Source: Streptomyces sp. NBC_01689 (GTDB lineage: Bacteria > Actinomycetota > Actinomycetes > Streptomycetales > Streptomycetaceae). Taken from it: a DNA stretch of 64,000 nt. The number at the start of each line of letters is the position of its first letter. Within the stretch, counting starts at the first letter, position 1. The position numbers and the translations under genes are program-made. Positions 28,023-35,862 of the stretch are shown piece after piece. The notes under the pieces are model-generated. The model was not told the origin of the DNA, did no database searches, and saw only the letters and a list, made by a program, of their open reading frames with translations. The stretch spans positions 4,154,001-4,218,000 of the forward strand of contig NZ_CP109592.1 of the NCBI RefSeq assembly GCF_036250675.1, in the 5' to 3' direction.

Positions 28023-28914
28023 CAAGTCCGAAGAGCAGCGTCTGAGTGTCTTCAAGACCTACAAGCTGTACGTGGGCGGGAAGTTCCCGCGTTCCGAGAG
28101 CGGCCGGGTGTACGAGGTGACGGACTCGAAGGGCAAGTGGCTGGCGAACGCCCCGCAGTCGAGCCGCAAGGACGCCCGCGACGCGGTGGTCGCCGCGCGC
28201 AAGGCGTTCGGCGGCTGGTCCGGCGCGACCGCGTACAACCGCGGCCAGATCCTCTACCGCGTCGCCGAGATGCTGGAGGGCCGCCGGGACCAGTTCACGC
28301 GCGAGGTCGCCGACGCGGAGGGCCTGTCGAAGTCGAAGGCCGCCGCCCAGGTCGACGCCGCCGTCGACCGCTGGGTCTGGTACGCGGGCTGGACCGACAA
28401 GATCGCCCAGGTCGTGGGCGGGGCCAACCCGGTCGCGGGCCCGTTCTTCAACCTGTCGACCCCGGAGCCGACCGGTGTCGTCACCGTCCTCGCGCCCCAG
28501 GAGTCCTCGTTCCTGGGCCTGGTCTCGGTGATCGCCCCGGTGATCGCGACCGGCAACACGGCCGTGGTGATCGCGAGCGAGAAGTCCCCGCTGCCGGCGC
28601 TGTCGCTCGGCGAGGTGCTGGCGACCTCCGACCTCCCGGGCGGTGTCGTCAACATCCTCTCCGGCAGGACGGCGGAGATCGCCGCTCCCCTCGCCGCGCA
28701 CCAGGACGTCAACGCGATCGACCTCGCGGGCGCGGACGACGTCCTGGCGAAGGAGCTGGAGATCGCCGCGGCCGACAACCTGAAGCGGGTCCTGCGTCCA
28801 CAGCCTGTGGACTACGCCAGGACTCCCGGCACCGAGCGCCTGACGGCCTTCCTGGAGACCAAGACCGTCTGGCACCCGACCGGTTCGCTGGGCGCGTCGG
28901 GCTCGTCGTACTGA
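28015..28914 (+). CDS. Truncated aldehyde-dehydrogenase-family protein lacking the catalytic domain
   Basis: A 299-residue protein matching only the N-terminal cofactor-binding half of aldehyde dehydrogenases (KLYVGGKFPRSESGRVYEV, ARDAVVAARKAFGGWS, VVTVLAPQESSFLGLVSVIAPVIATGNTAVVIASEKSPLPALSL, LPGGVVNILSG). It ends before the ELGG glutamate and the catalytic cysteine of the family. PWNFP is replaced by APQES. The reading frame is clean, ends naturally with SSY and overlaps the full-length enzyme by 8 bp. It is therefore a maintained pseudoenzyme or regulatory subunit rather than a decayed gene. I recall an equivalent gene at this place in S. coelicolor. Confidence 0.88.
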   Translation: MSDKSEEQRLSVFKTYKLYVGGKFPRSESGRVYEVTDSKGKWLANAPQSSRKDARDAVVAARKAFGGWSGATAYNRGQILYRVAEMLEGRRDQFTREVADAEGLSKSKAAAQVDAAVDRWVWYAGWTDKIAQVVGGANPVAGPFFNLSTPEPTGVVTVLAPQESSFLGLVSVIAPVIATGNTAVVIASEKSPLPALSLGEVLATSDLPGGVVNILSGRTAEIAAPLAAHQDVNAIDLAGADDVLAKELEIAAADNLKRVLRPQPVDYARTPGTERLTAFLETKTVWHPTGSLGASGSSY

Positions 28915-28919
28915 GCTGA

Positions 28920-28951
28920 CCTCCCCGCGTCCCCCGAGGGGCGCGGGGAGG
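28920..28951. terminator. Terminator between the deoC operon and the small secreted protein gene
   Basis: A 10-bp CCTCCCCGCG inverted repeat with a 12-nt loop, 5 bp after the rightward stop and 1 bp before the leftward stop; it serves both. Confidence 0.7.
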
Positions 28952-28952
28952 C

Positions 28953-29360
28953 TCACGCGCTGCCGAGCACGCCCAGCGCCTGCCCCACCACCGGCATGCT
29001 GCCCAGTGACGGCGCCTGCGCCAGCGGTCGCGTCAGGGACTGCGAGCTCAGCGGCTTGAAGTCGGCCAGCTGGGCGCCGATCCCGTTGTCGAGCGGGTCG
29101 ACGCCGGTGCCCGCGAGCGGGTTCGGCTTGAGGCCGGCGAGCGGGCCCGTGATGTAGCCGAGCGTGCCGCTCAGCGCCTGCGCGCCCGCCTGCGCGTCGA
29201 GGCTGCCCGCCGACTCGGGCCGGGTGCGGGCCCCTTCGGCGGCCGGAGCCGTGTCCGCCGCCGCCGTGGCCGCACCCGCCCCGAGTGCCGCGCCCGCGGT
29301 CGCGAGGGCGACGAGCGCGCGCCGCACGGTCGGGTTCTTGCCTGAAGCGTGTCGTGCCAT
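28953..29360 (-). CDS. Small secreted Ala/Leu/Gly-rich protein
   Basis: A 135-residue protein with a clear signal peptide: basic n-region (ARHASGKNPTVRR), hydrophobic core (ALVALATAGAALGAGAATA) and an AAA-D type cleavage site near residue 35. The mature part is rich in Ala, Leu, Gly and Pro with repeated GPLAGLKPNPLAG-type wording and no cysteine. It resembles the protein at 35368-35721 in size and style. Function unknown; not a chaplin or rodlin by motif. ATG 29360 has AAGGTGG 8 nt upstream. Confidence 0.75.
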   Translation of the reverse strand: MARHASGKNPTVRRALVALATAGAALGAGAATAAADTAPAAEGARTRPESAGSLDAQAGAQALSGTLGYITGPLAGLKPNPLAGTGVDPLDNGIGAQLADFKPLSSQSLTRPLAQAPSLGSMPVVGQALGVLGSA

Positions 29361-29487
29361 GACGGGTGCCACCTTCTGCCGCGCAAAGTAATCGTTCCGA
29401 TGCGAAGGGTAGTTGAGGTGTGATGTGCGCTCCAACGGCGACCCGCAGGGTCGGCACCGCTCGCGTCATGCCTCAGACTGGTGTCTC

Positions 29488-30120
29488 GTGAGTCTTCCTC
29501 CCCCGATACCGACCCGTGTCGCGCTGCTCTGTGGCCCCTCCGGCTCGGGCAAGTCCCTCGTCGCCGCCCGCTCCGGCCTGCCCGTGCTGCGCCTGGACGA
29601 CTTCTACAAGGAGGGCGACGACCCGACACTGCCGCTGGTGGACGGGAGTTCCGACATCGACTGGGACCACCCGGGGTCGTGGGACGCGCGGAAGGCGGTC
29701 GACGCGATCGAGGAACTGTGCCGTACCGGGCGTACGACCGTTCCCGTGTACGACATCTCGCTGAGCGCCCGCACGGGCACGGAGGCGCTGCGCATCGAAC
29801 GGACCCCGCTGTTCATCGCGGAGGGCATCTTCGCCGCCGAGATCGTCGAGCACTGCCGTGAACTGGGCCTGCTGGGCGACGCGCTGTGCCTGTCCCGCGG
29901 TCCGGTGACGACGTTCCGCCGGCGCTTCCTGCGGGACCTCAAGGAGGGCCGCAAGTCGGTCCCCTTCCTGCTCCGCCGGGGCTGGCGCCTGATGCGCGCC
30001 GAACGCTCGATCGTGGCGCGCCAGACCGCGCTGGGCGCGCACCCCTGCGACAAGGACGAGGCCCTGGGCCGGCTGGCCTCGGCGGCCGGAACCACGGAGA
30101 GCTGCACGACGGCGGCGTGA
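29488..30120 (+). CDS. Uridine kinase-like P-loop ATPase
   Basis: A 210-residue protein with Walker A at the N-terminus (LLCGPSGSGKSLVA) followed by LRLDDFYKEGDDPTLPLV and DWDHPGSWDA, the DDFYK and D/H signature of uridine/cytidine kinases. The catalytic YDISLSART and IAEGIFAAEIV segments follow. It probably phosphorylates uridine or cytidine to the monophosphate, or a related metabolite. This fits the nucleoside-salvage surroundings. The GTG at 29488 starts the conserved part; CAGACT lies 8 nt upstream. Confidence 0.85.
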   Translation: MSLPPPIPTRVALLCGPSGSGKSLVAARSGLPVLRLDDFYKEGDDPTLPLVDGSSDIDWDHPGSWDARKAVDAIEELCRTGRTTVPVYDISLSARTGTEALRIERTPLFIAEGIFAAEIVEHCRELGLLGDALCLSRGPVTTFRRRFLRDLKEGRKSVPFLLRRGWRLMRAERSIVARQTALGAHPCDKDEALGRLASAAGTTESCTTAA

Positions 30121-30176
30121 CCGCGGGCCGCCGCGATACACCGCGGGCCACGGCGACACGCCGAGCCCGCACACGA

Positions 30177-30217
30177 AAAGAGGTCCAGGCGGACCCCCCG
30201 TCCGCCCGGACCTTTTC
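30177..30217. terminator. Bidirectional terminator between the kinase gene and sigQ
   Basis: 14-bp arms (one A-C mismatch) around a 5-nt C loop, with AAAG on the left and a T-run on the right, so both converging transcripts get a U-containing tail. Confidence 0.75.
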
Positions 30218-30298
30218 CGCTTCCCCCGTGGTCGCGCGCGATCCCCCGTGGCTCCCCCCGGAACCGTCGACCGCGCGAACCGCTTCCCCCGTAGACCT

Positions 30299-31075
30299 TC
30301 AGGCGACGAGCTCCCCGAAGGACTCCTCCTCGTCACGTCCGAAGCTGAGGACCTCGTCCTCGCGCATCCGGCGCAGCGACCGCCAGATGCTCGACTTCAC
30401 CGTGCCGACACTGATGTCGAGGATCTCCGCGATCTCCGGGTCCGTGCGGCCCTCGTAGTAGCGCAGGACCAGCATGGTGCGCTGGAGTTCGGGCAGCCGG
30501 GCGAGCGCCTGCCACAGCACGGCGCGGAGCTCGGTGCCGCGCATCGCGTCCGTGTCACCGACGGTCTCCGGCAGTTCCTCGGTCGGGTACTCGTTCAGCT
30601 TGCGGCGGCGCCACGCGCTGATGTGCAGGTTGGTCATGGTGCGCCGGAGGTAGCCCCCGACCGCGGCCTTGTCACTGATCCGCTCCCAGGCCCGGTACGT
30701 CGAGAACAGCGCGCTCTGCAGCAGGTCCTCGGCCTCGAAACGGTCCCCCGTCAGGTGGTAGGCGGTTGCGTACAGGGAGGCGCGGCGCTCCTGGACGTAG
30801 GCGGTGAACTCCGCCTCCGACAGCGAGCGACGCTCCCCCGTGGCCTCCCCGTACGCGGCTCCCCCGTGAGCTCCGCCGGCCGTGCCCGCGGCGGTGGCCG
30901 CCGCGGTGTTCTCCCCCGTGAAACCGTCAACCACCGTCATGTACGCGGTGTGCTGACGCCCGGTGCCGCGAGCGCACCCCCGCGGGCTCACGGCACCGGA
31001 CTTCTCCGTGCTCCTGGTGACGTCGTGGAGCCGCGTGACAACTGCGCTCGTGCTGGTGCTGTGCAGCGTGTTCAT
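30299..31075 (-). CDS. sigQ: ECF-type (SigE-family) RNA polymerase sigma factor SigQ
   Basis: A 258-residue sigma factor. After a ~90-residue low-complexity N-terminus come sigma region 2 (RRASLYATAYHLTGDRFEAEDLLQSALFSTYRAWERI) and region 4 (LARLPELQRTMLVLRYYEGRTDPEIAEILDISVGTVKSSIWRSLRRMRE). It is transcribed divergently from afsQ1, the arrangement known for sigQ, where AfsQ1 activates sigQ and SigQ antagonises AfsQ-dependent antibiotic control. The ATG at 31075 has GGGGGG 7 nt upstream; a start at the internal ATG ~41 codons later is possible. The AfsQ1 box at 31216-31231 lies in its promoter region. Confidence 0.92.
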   Translation of the reverse strand: MNTLHSTSTSAVVTRLHDVTRSTEKSGAVSPRGCARGTGRQHTAYMTVVDGFTGENTAAATAAGTAGGAHGGAAYGEATGERRSLSEAEFTAYVQERRASLYATAYHLTGDRFEAEDLLQSALFSTYRAWERISDKAAVGGYLRRTMTNLHISAWRRRKLNEYPTEELPETVGDTDAMRGTELRAVLWQALARLPELQRTMLVLRYYEGRTDPEIAEILDISVGTVKSSIWRSLRRMREDEVLSFGRDEEESFGELVA

Positions 31076-31215
31076 CTCGCGCCCCCCGTCGTGGAGTCCC
31101 GGTTTCTTCTCAGCGCGCCCGGTGCCCGTCGTGCCTCGGCCCCGAGCCCGCTCCGTGCTTCCCTGCTCGTGTCGAAAAGCTTGCCCGGGCCACTTCATGG
31201 CCGTGTCCGCCGACT

Positions 31216-31231
31216 GTCACAGACCTGTCAC
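31216..31231. promoter_or_regulatory. AfsQ1 binding box in the sigQ-afsQ1 intergenic region
   Basis: GTCAC-agacct-GTCAC fits the published AfsQ1 consensus GTnAC-n6-GTnAC exactly. It lies 141 bp upstream of sigQ and 153 bp upstream of afsQ1. The 308-bp gap (31076-31383) holds no gene. Confidence 0.8.
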
Positions 31232-31383
31232 AGGGGTCCCTCCCGGGCGCGTCACGGCGCGATCACGGAGAAGAGCGGTAGGGGCCGCCCGGACGGCCTC
31301 CGATGCGTCCCTTCTGTGCGAGAGATGGGTGGGAGCGCTCCAACTGTCGAAAGACCCCCTCACCATGGGCCAGAATGACGTCT

Positions 31384-32061
31384 GTGCCTTCCCTGTTGCT
31401 GATCGAGGACGACGACGCCATCCGTACGGCCCTGGAGCTCTCTTTGACGCGCCAGGGACACCGTGTGGCCACCGCTGCCACCGGCGAGGACGGTCTGAAG
31501 CTGCTGCGTGAGCAGCGGCCGGACCTGATCGTGCTGGATGTGATGCTGCCCGGCATCGACGGGTTCGAGGTGTGCCGGCGCATCCGGCGCACGGACCAGT
31601 TGCCCATCATTCTGCTGACCGCGCGCAGCGACGACATCGACGTGGTGGTCGGGCTGGAGTCCGGCGCCGACGACTATGTCGTCAAGCCGGTGCAGGGGCG
31701 GGTGCTCGACGCCCGGATCAGGGCGGTGCTGCGGCGCGGTGAGCGCGAGGCCAACGACTCGGCGACGTTCGGCTCGCTCGTCATCGACCGGGCGGCGATG
31801 ACGGTCACCAAGAACGGCGAGGACCTGCAGCTGACGCCCACCGAGCTGCGGCTGCTGCTGGAGCTGAGCCGCCGTCCCGGACAGGCGCTGTCCCGCCAGC
31901 AGTTGCTGCGGCTGGTCTGGGAGCACGACTACCTGGGCGACTCGCGTCTGGTGGACGCGTGTGTGCAGCGGCTGCGCGCGAAGGTCGAGGACGTCCCGTC
32001 CTCCCCCACGCTCATCCGTACCGTCCGCGGCGTCGGCTACCGGCTGGACAACCCTCAGTGA
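31384..32061 (+). CDS. afsQ1: Two-component response regulator AfsQ1
   Basis: A 225-residue OmpR/PhoB-type regulator, the same length as S. coelicolor AfsQ1. The receiver domain has the acidic triad LIEDDDA, phospho-acceptor Asp52 (LIVLDVMLPG), Thr in LLTARSDD and Lys in YVVKPVQG. The winged-helix DNA-binding domain follows at ~130-222 (LTPTELRLLLELSRRPGQALSRQQLL, VRGVGYRL). It controls antibiotic production and nitrogen genes, notably in glutamate-rich medium. GTG 31384 gives the known length; ATG 31375 is an alternative. The stop overlaps the afsQ2 start (GTGA). Confidence 0.96.
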   Translation: MPSLLLIEDDDAIRTALELSLTRQGHRVATAATGEDGLKLLREQRPDLIVLDVMLPGIDGFEVCRRIRRTDQLPIILLTARSDDIDVVVGLESGADDYVVKPVQGRVLDARIRAVLRRGEREANDSATFGSLVIDRAAMTVTKNGEDLQLTPTELRLLLELSRRPGQALSRQQLLRLVWEHDYLGDSRLVDACVQRLRAKVEDVPSSPTLIRTVRGVGYRLDNPQ

Positions 32062-33641
32062 CCCCACCGCAGGACGCGCTCCGCGGCTGGGCCGCGGCGC
32101 GCCGCGCGATCCTCGCGGGTCTGCGCTTCACCAGTCTGCGGCTGCGGCTGGTCGTCGTGTTCGGACTGGTCGCGCTCACCGCCGCCGTGTCCGCGTCCGG
32201 CATCGCGTACTGGCTCAACCGTGAGGCCGTGCTGACGCGCACCCAGGACGCGGTGCTGCGCGACTTCCAGCAGGAGATGCGCAACCACGCGAGCCTGCTG
32301 CCGGTGCGTCCGGCGCAGGACGAACTGCAGCGCGCCGCTGGGCAGATGGCGAACAGCAGCCAGCGCTTCAGCGTGCTGCTGGTGGCCCGGGACAGCACCG
32401 GCCGTACCGTGATGGGCAATTCGGAACTGGACACCTTCACCCTGGAGGACGTGCCCGCATCGCTCCAGAAGGCGGTCGGCAAGGAACAGTCGCTCTCCTC
32501 GAACAACAAGGCGGCCTACCACCTGTACTGGCAGCGCGTCACCGACCACGACAAGCCGTACCTGGTGGCCGGCGCGCGGGTGATCGGCGGGACCACGACC
32601 GGATACATGCTCAAGTCGCTGGAGCCGGAGGCCAAGGACCTCAACTCGCTCGCCTGGTCGCTCGGCATCGCCACCGGTCTCGCCCTGGTCGGCTCGGCAC
32701 TGCTCGCCCAGGCCGCCGCGACGACCGTCCTCAAGCCGGTGCACCGTCTCGGCATCGCCGCCCGCCGCCTCGGCGAGGGCAAGCTCGACACCCGGCTGCG
32801 CGTGTCGGGCACCGACGAACTCGCCGATCTGTCAAGGACGTTCAACCACACTGCGGAGGCGCTCGAAAAGCGTGTCGAGGACATGAGCGCCCGTGACGAG
32901 GCGTCCCGCCGGTTCGTGGCGGACATGTCCCACGAACTCCGTACGCCGCTGACCGCGATCACCGCCGTGACGGAGATCCTGGAGGAGGAGCTGGACGCGG
33001 AGACCGGCAGCGTCGATCCGATGATCGAGCCCGCCGTGCGTCTGGTCGTCAGTGAGACCCGCCGGCTGAACGACCTGGTCGAGAACCTCATGGAGGTCAC
33101 CCGCTTCGACGCGGGCACCGCCCGGCTCGTCCTGGACGACGTGGACATCGCCGACCAGATCACCGCCTGCATCGACGCCCGCGCCTGGCTGGACGCCGTG
33201 GACCTGGACGCCGAACGCGGCATCATGGCGCGCCTCGACCCGCGCCGCCTGGACGTGATCCTGGCCAACCTGATCGGCAACGCCCTCAAGCACGGCGGCA
33301 GTCCGGTACGGGTCTCGGTCCGGGAGGAGGCGGACGACCTGCTGATCGAGGTCCAGGACCACGGACCGGGCATCCCCGAGGACGTCCTGCCGCACGTCTT
33401 CGACCGCTTCTACAAGGCGAGCGCGTCCCGCCCGCGCTCCGAGGGCAGCGGCCTGGGGCTGTCGATCGCCCTGGAGAACGCGCACATCCACGGCGGCGAG
33501 ATCACCGCCGCGAACGCCCCCGAGGGCGGCGCCGTCTTCACGCTCCGGCTCCCGCAGGACGCCTCGGAACTGCTCGCCGACGACGAGCGCGAGCGGGCCC
33601 GGACCGGGAGCGCGAACGGCACGGAGGGCAGCGCAGGATGA
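32058..33641 (+). CDS. afsQ2: Two-component sensor histidine kinase AfsQ2
   Basis: A 527-residue membrane kinase. Helix 1 (LRLRLVVVFGLVALTAAVSASGIAYW) and helix 2 (LGIATGLALVGSALLAQAAATTVL) flank a ~150-residue extracytoplasmic sensor. A HAMP domain, the HisKA box FVADMSHELRTPLTAI and an ATPase domain (NLIGNALKHGG, DHGPGIPEDVLPHVFDRFY, GSGLGLSIA) follow. It phosphorylates AfsQ1. GTG 32058 overlaps the afsQ1 stop, and its own end overlaps the lipoprotein gene (ATGA), so the three are translationally coupled. Confidence 0.96.
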   Translation: MTPPQDALRGWAAARRAILAGLRFTSLRLRLVVVFGLVALTAAVSASGIAYWLNREAVLTRTQDAVLRDFQQEMRNHASLLPVRPAQDELQRAAGQMANSSQRFSVLLVARDSTGRTVMGNSELDTFTLEDVPASLQKAVGKEQSLSSNNKAAYHLYWQRVTDHDKPYLVAGARVIGGTTTGYMLKSLEPEAKDLNSLAWSLGIATGLALVGSALLAQAAATTVLKPVHRLGIAARRLGEGKLDTRLRVSGTDELADLSRTFNHTAEALEKRVEDMSARDEASRRFVADMSHELRTPLTAITAVTEILEEELDAETGSVDPMIEPAVRLVVSETRRLNDLVENLMEVTRFDAGTARLVLDDVDIADQITACIDARAWLDAVDLDAERGIMARLDPRRLDVILANLIGNALKHGGSPVRVSVREEADDLLIEVQDHGPGIPEDVLPHVFDRFYKASASRPRSEGSGLGLSIALENAHIHGGEITAANAPEGGAVFTLRLPQDASELLADDERERARTGSANGTEGSAG

Positions 33642-34267
33642 CGACCGCACGACGTCGGGGAGCGCGCCGGTGGCCGGCCGTCCCGCTCCTCGCGCTGCTG
33701 CTCGCGGGATGTGGCATCCGCTCCACCCAGGTCCCCACGGACTTCGGCCCGGCGCCCTCCCGGGTCCCGTGCACCCTGTCCGGCCCCGACGTCTCCGCCC
33801 AGGCCTCCCGCGGCATCCCGGTCCAGGTGTTCCTGCTGTGCTCCGGGCAACTGGTGACGGTCGACCGGTCCGTGCGGCTGCCCGACGGCGCGACGGAGAG
33901 CGCGCGGCGCGTACTGGTGGCGCAGGGGCTCCTCGACCAGCTCGCCGAGGCGCCCGCCACTCCCGAACAGCAGGCGGGGTACACGACGGACGTACGCGGC
34001 GGCATGACCGTGAGCGGCCCCCGCCTGCGGGGTCCCAAGGAACCCGAGGACGCCCTCCGGCTGAGCGCCCCGCCCCGGGAGCTGACCCCGGCGGCCCTGG
34101 CCCAGATCGTCTGCACCTTCTCCGACTCCGCGGCGGCGGAGGACGACGGCTCGGTGATCCTCGGCGGCCCCGACACGGCTCCGCTGCGCCGCTACCAGTG
34201 CACGTCGGACGTCCGCTCCGATCCCGGCACGAAGGCGCCGCCGTCCACGGTCGTCGACGGCGCCTGA
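33638..34267 (+). CDS. Lipoprotein of the afsQ operon (AfsQ3-like)
   Basis: A 209-residue lipoprotein with a basic start (ARRRGARRW), hydrophobic stretch and lipobox LLAGC. The mature part contains the GerMN-like wording PVQVFLLCSGQLVTVDRSV and GATESARRVLVAQGLLDQL. It is anchored outside the membrane, where it could modulate AfsQ2 sensing; the equivalent S. coelicolor gene has been called afsQ3. Start overlaps the afsQ2 stop by 4 bp. Confidence 0.9.
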   Translation: MTTARRRGARRWPAVPLLALLLAGCGIRSTQVPTDFGPAPSRVPCTLSGPDVSAQASRGIPVQVFLLCSGQLVTVDRSVRLPDGATESARRVLVAQGLLDQLAEAPATPEQQAGYTTDVRGGMTVSGPRLRGPKEPEDALRLSAPPRELTPAALAQIVCTFSDSAAAEDDGSVILGGPDTAPLRRYQCTSDVRSDPGTKAPPSTVVDGA

Positions 34268-34401
34268 CCGGTGCGCCGGGGCGCGTCCCGGCCGCCGCGG
34301 CGCACCGGGCGACCCGCTCGTATGGCGCACGCCTCACCTCCGCGCGCCGAGCCCGCCGCCGAGCCGGAACCGATCCGACCGGCCGCCGCGTCTTGGGATG
34401 C

Positions 34402-34953
34402 GTGCAACGTCAAGGCCAAGGCGGCGGCAGCGCCGTGATCCGCGTCCGTGCGGCAGGAGGTCTCCTCCTCGTCGCGCACCTCGCGCTCGTCGCCTGGATC
34501 ACGCTGCGCCCGCTGGACGTCCCCTGGGTGAGCCCCGCGAACCTGCGCCCGTTCGCCGGCATCAGGGCCGATCTCGCGCTGAGCCCCGCCCTGGCCGCCC
34601 GCCGCATCGGCGCGGGGCTGGGGCTGCTCGCCCCGCTCGGTGTGCTGCTCCCGATGGCGGGCGGCCGGCTGTCCGCCTCCCCCCTCGGGTCCCTGGTCCG
34701 CACGGTCGCCGCCGGCGCCCTGCTCTCGCTGGGCATCGAACTGCTGCAGACCGGGGTTCCCGGGCAGGTCGTGGACATCGACTCGCTGCTGCTCAACACC
34801 GTCGGGGTGGCGCTGGCCCACGCCGCGGTCGTGCCCGCCGCCCGGGCGGGTCTCCGCCGCCGGGCCGAGAACCGGCGCCGCGCGGCCCTCCCACGGGAGG
34901 ACACCGCTCAGGGTCGGACCCCGACGATTCCCAGGGTCGGCATCGCACCGTAG
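34402..34953 (+). CDS. VanZ-family membrane protein
   Basis: About 183 residues with four hydrophobic helices and the VanZ hallmarks: WITLRPL near the start, NLRPFAGI, LGLLAPLGVLLPM, and LSLGIELLQTGVPGQVVDIDSLLLNTVGVALA (E-Q and D-N residues of the family). VanZ-like proteins are small membrane proteins of uncertain role, one of which raises teicoplanin resistance. The start is uncertain: GTG 34402 is given; GTG 34435, just before the first helix, is equally possible. It follows the afsQ lipoprotein after 134 bp. Confidence 0.85.
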   Translation: MQRQGQGGGSAVIRVRAAGGLLLVAHLALVAWITLRPLDVPWVSPANLRPFAGIRADLALSPALAARRIGAGLGLLAPLGVLLPMAGGRLSASPLGSLVRTVAAGALLSLGIELLQTGVPGQVVDIDSLLLNTVGVALAHAAVVPAARAGLRRRAENRRRAALPREDTAQGRTPTIPRVGIAP

Positions 34954-35046
34954 AGCGACGCTTCGTCCGCTTCGTCACCGTAGCGTTGAAGACATCGAGG
35001 CCGGACCTCCGGCACAGACTCAGCCACGGTTCACGAAGGAGTCCCC

Positions 35047-35247
35047 ATGAGCGCCCTTGCCCGCCCCACCGACGGCCGCGTGATCGGCGGAGTGTGCGCA
35101 GCGCTGGCACGGCGCTTCGGCACCTCCGCGACGACGATGCGCGTCCTGTTCGTCCTGTCCTGTCTGCTGCCCGGCCCGCAGTTCCTGCTCTACATAGCGC
35201 TGTGGATCCTGTTCCCGTCCGAGGACAAGGTCCGCACCGCCTGGTAG
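35047..35247 (+). CDS. PspC-domain small membrane protein
   Basis: A 66-residue PspC-domain protein: RPTDGRVIGGVCAALARRFGTSATTMRVLFVLSCLLPGPQFLLYIALWILFPSE shows the typical GGVCAGLA-like motif and a single hydrophobic hairpin. PspC proteins take part in envelope-stress signalling in other bacteria, but short stand-alone copies are common in Streptomyces and unstudied. AAGGAG lies 7 nt before the ATG. Confidence 0.92.
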   Translation: MSALARPTDGRVIGGVCAALARRFGTSATTMRVLFVLSCLLPGPQFLLYIALWILFPSEDKVRTAW

Positions 35248-35289
35248 CCACGCAGCCGCCGGCGACGAGGCTCGCCGTGCGGCACGGCG

Positions 35290-35330
35290 CGCCGGTGGGG
35301 CGCACCCGACTCGGGTGCGCCCCACCGGCG
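35290..35330. terminator. Strong terminator hairpin after the PspC gene
   Basis: 20-bp perfectly complementary arms around a single C (effective loop of 3-5 nt), followed by TTGT. It lies between the PspC gene and the leftward secreted-protein gene. Confidence 0.85.
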
Positions 35331-35367
35331 TTGTCACGTGTGCGGGCCGGGGCCCGGACGCCGTGCG

Positions 35368-35721
35368 TCAGCCGATCGGCAGACCGTTCAGCGGCAGGCC
35401 GTGCGTCGGCAGACCCTGCAGCGGCAGACCGCCGAGCAGACCGGCCACCGGCGCGGTCGGACCGCTCGCGAGCACGTTCGCGGCGGCAGGCTGGGCGGCC
35501 GTCAGACCCGCACCGAGCGCGCTCTGCCCCTGGGCCAGCGCCTGGCCCGCGCCCGGCAGCATGCCGGCCACGTTCTGGGCGGGCAGCGCCTGGGTGACCG
35601 TGTCCAGCGCCGACGAGGCGTCCGGCGCGGCCGGTGCGGCGTTCGCGGCGCCCGCGCCGACGGCGGCGAAAGCGGCACCGAGAGCGGCGACACCGAGGGT
35701 CTTGGCAGCAGACTGCTTCAT
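35368..35721 (-). CDS. Small secreted Ala/Gly/Leu-rich protein
   Basis: A 117-residue protein with a signal peptide (MKQSAAKTLGVAALGAAFAAVGAGAANA, cleavage after ANA). The short mature chain is rich in Ala, Gly, Leu and Pro and ends in four near-repeats of the type GLPLQGLPTHGLPLNGLPIG. It has no cysteine and no family that I recognise. It is similar in design to the protein at 28953-29360. AAGGACG precedes the ATG at 10 nt. Confidence 0.8.
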   Translation of the reverse strand: MKQSAAKTLGVAALGAAFAAVGAGAANAAPAAPDASSALDTVTQALPAQNVAGMLPGAGQALAQGQSALGAGLTAAQPAAANVLASGPTAPVAGLLGGLPLQGLPTHGLPLNGLPIG

Positions 35722-35862
35722 ATGGAATGCGTCCTTGGATCCGTGTGACGGGGAGGTGAGCGGTCCAAAACCGTAAACACGCGAAGCGGCACTCCGCAAA
35801 CATCGACCATCGGTCGAGTCATGGAGAACACGTGAAGGCCCGACCGTCCCCCGTCGCACCGG

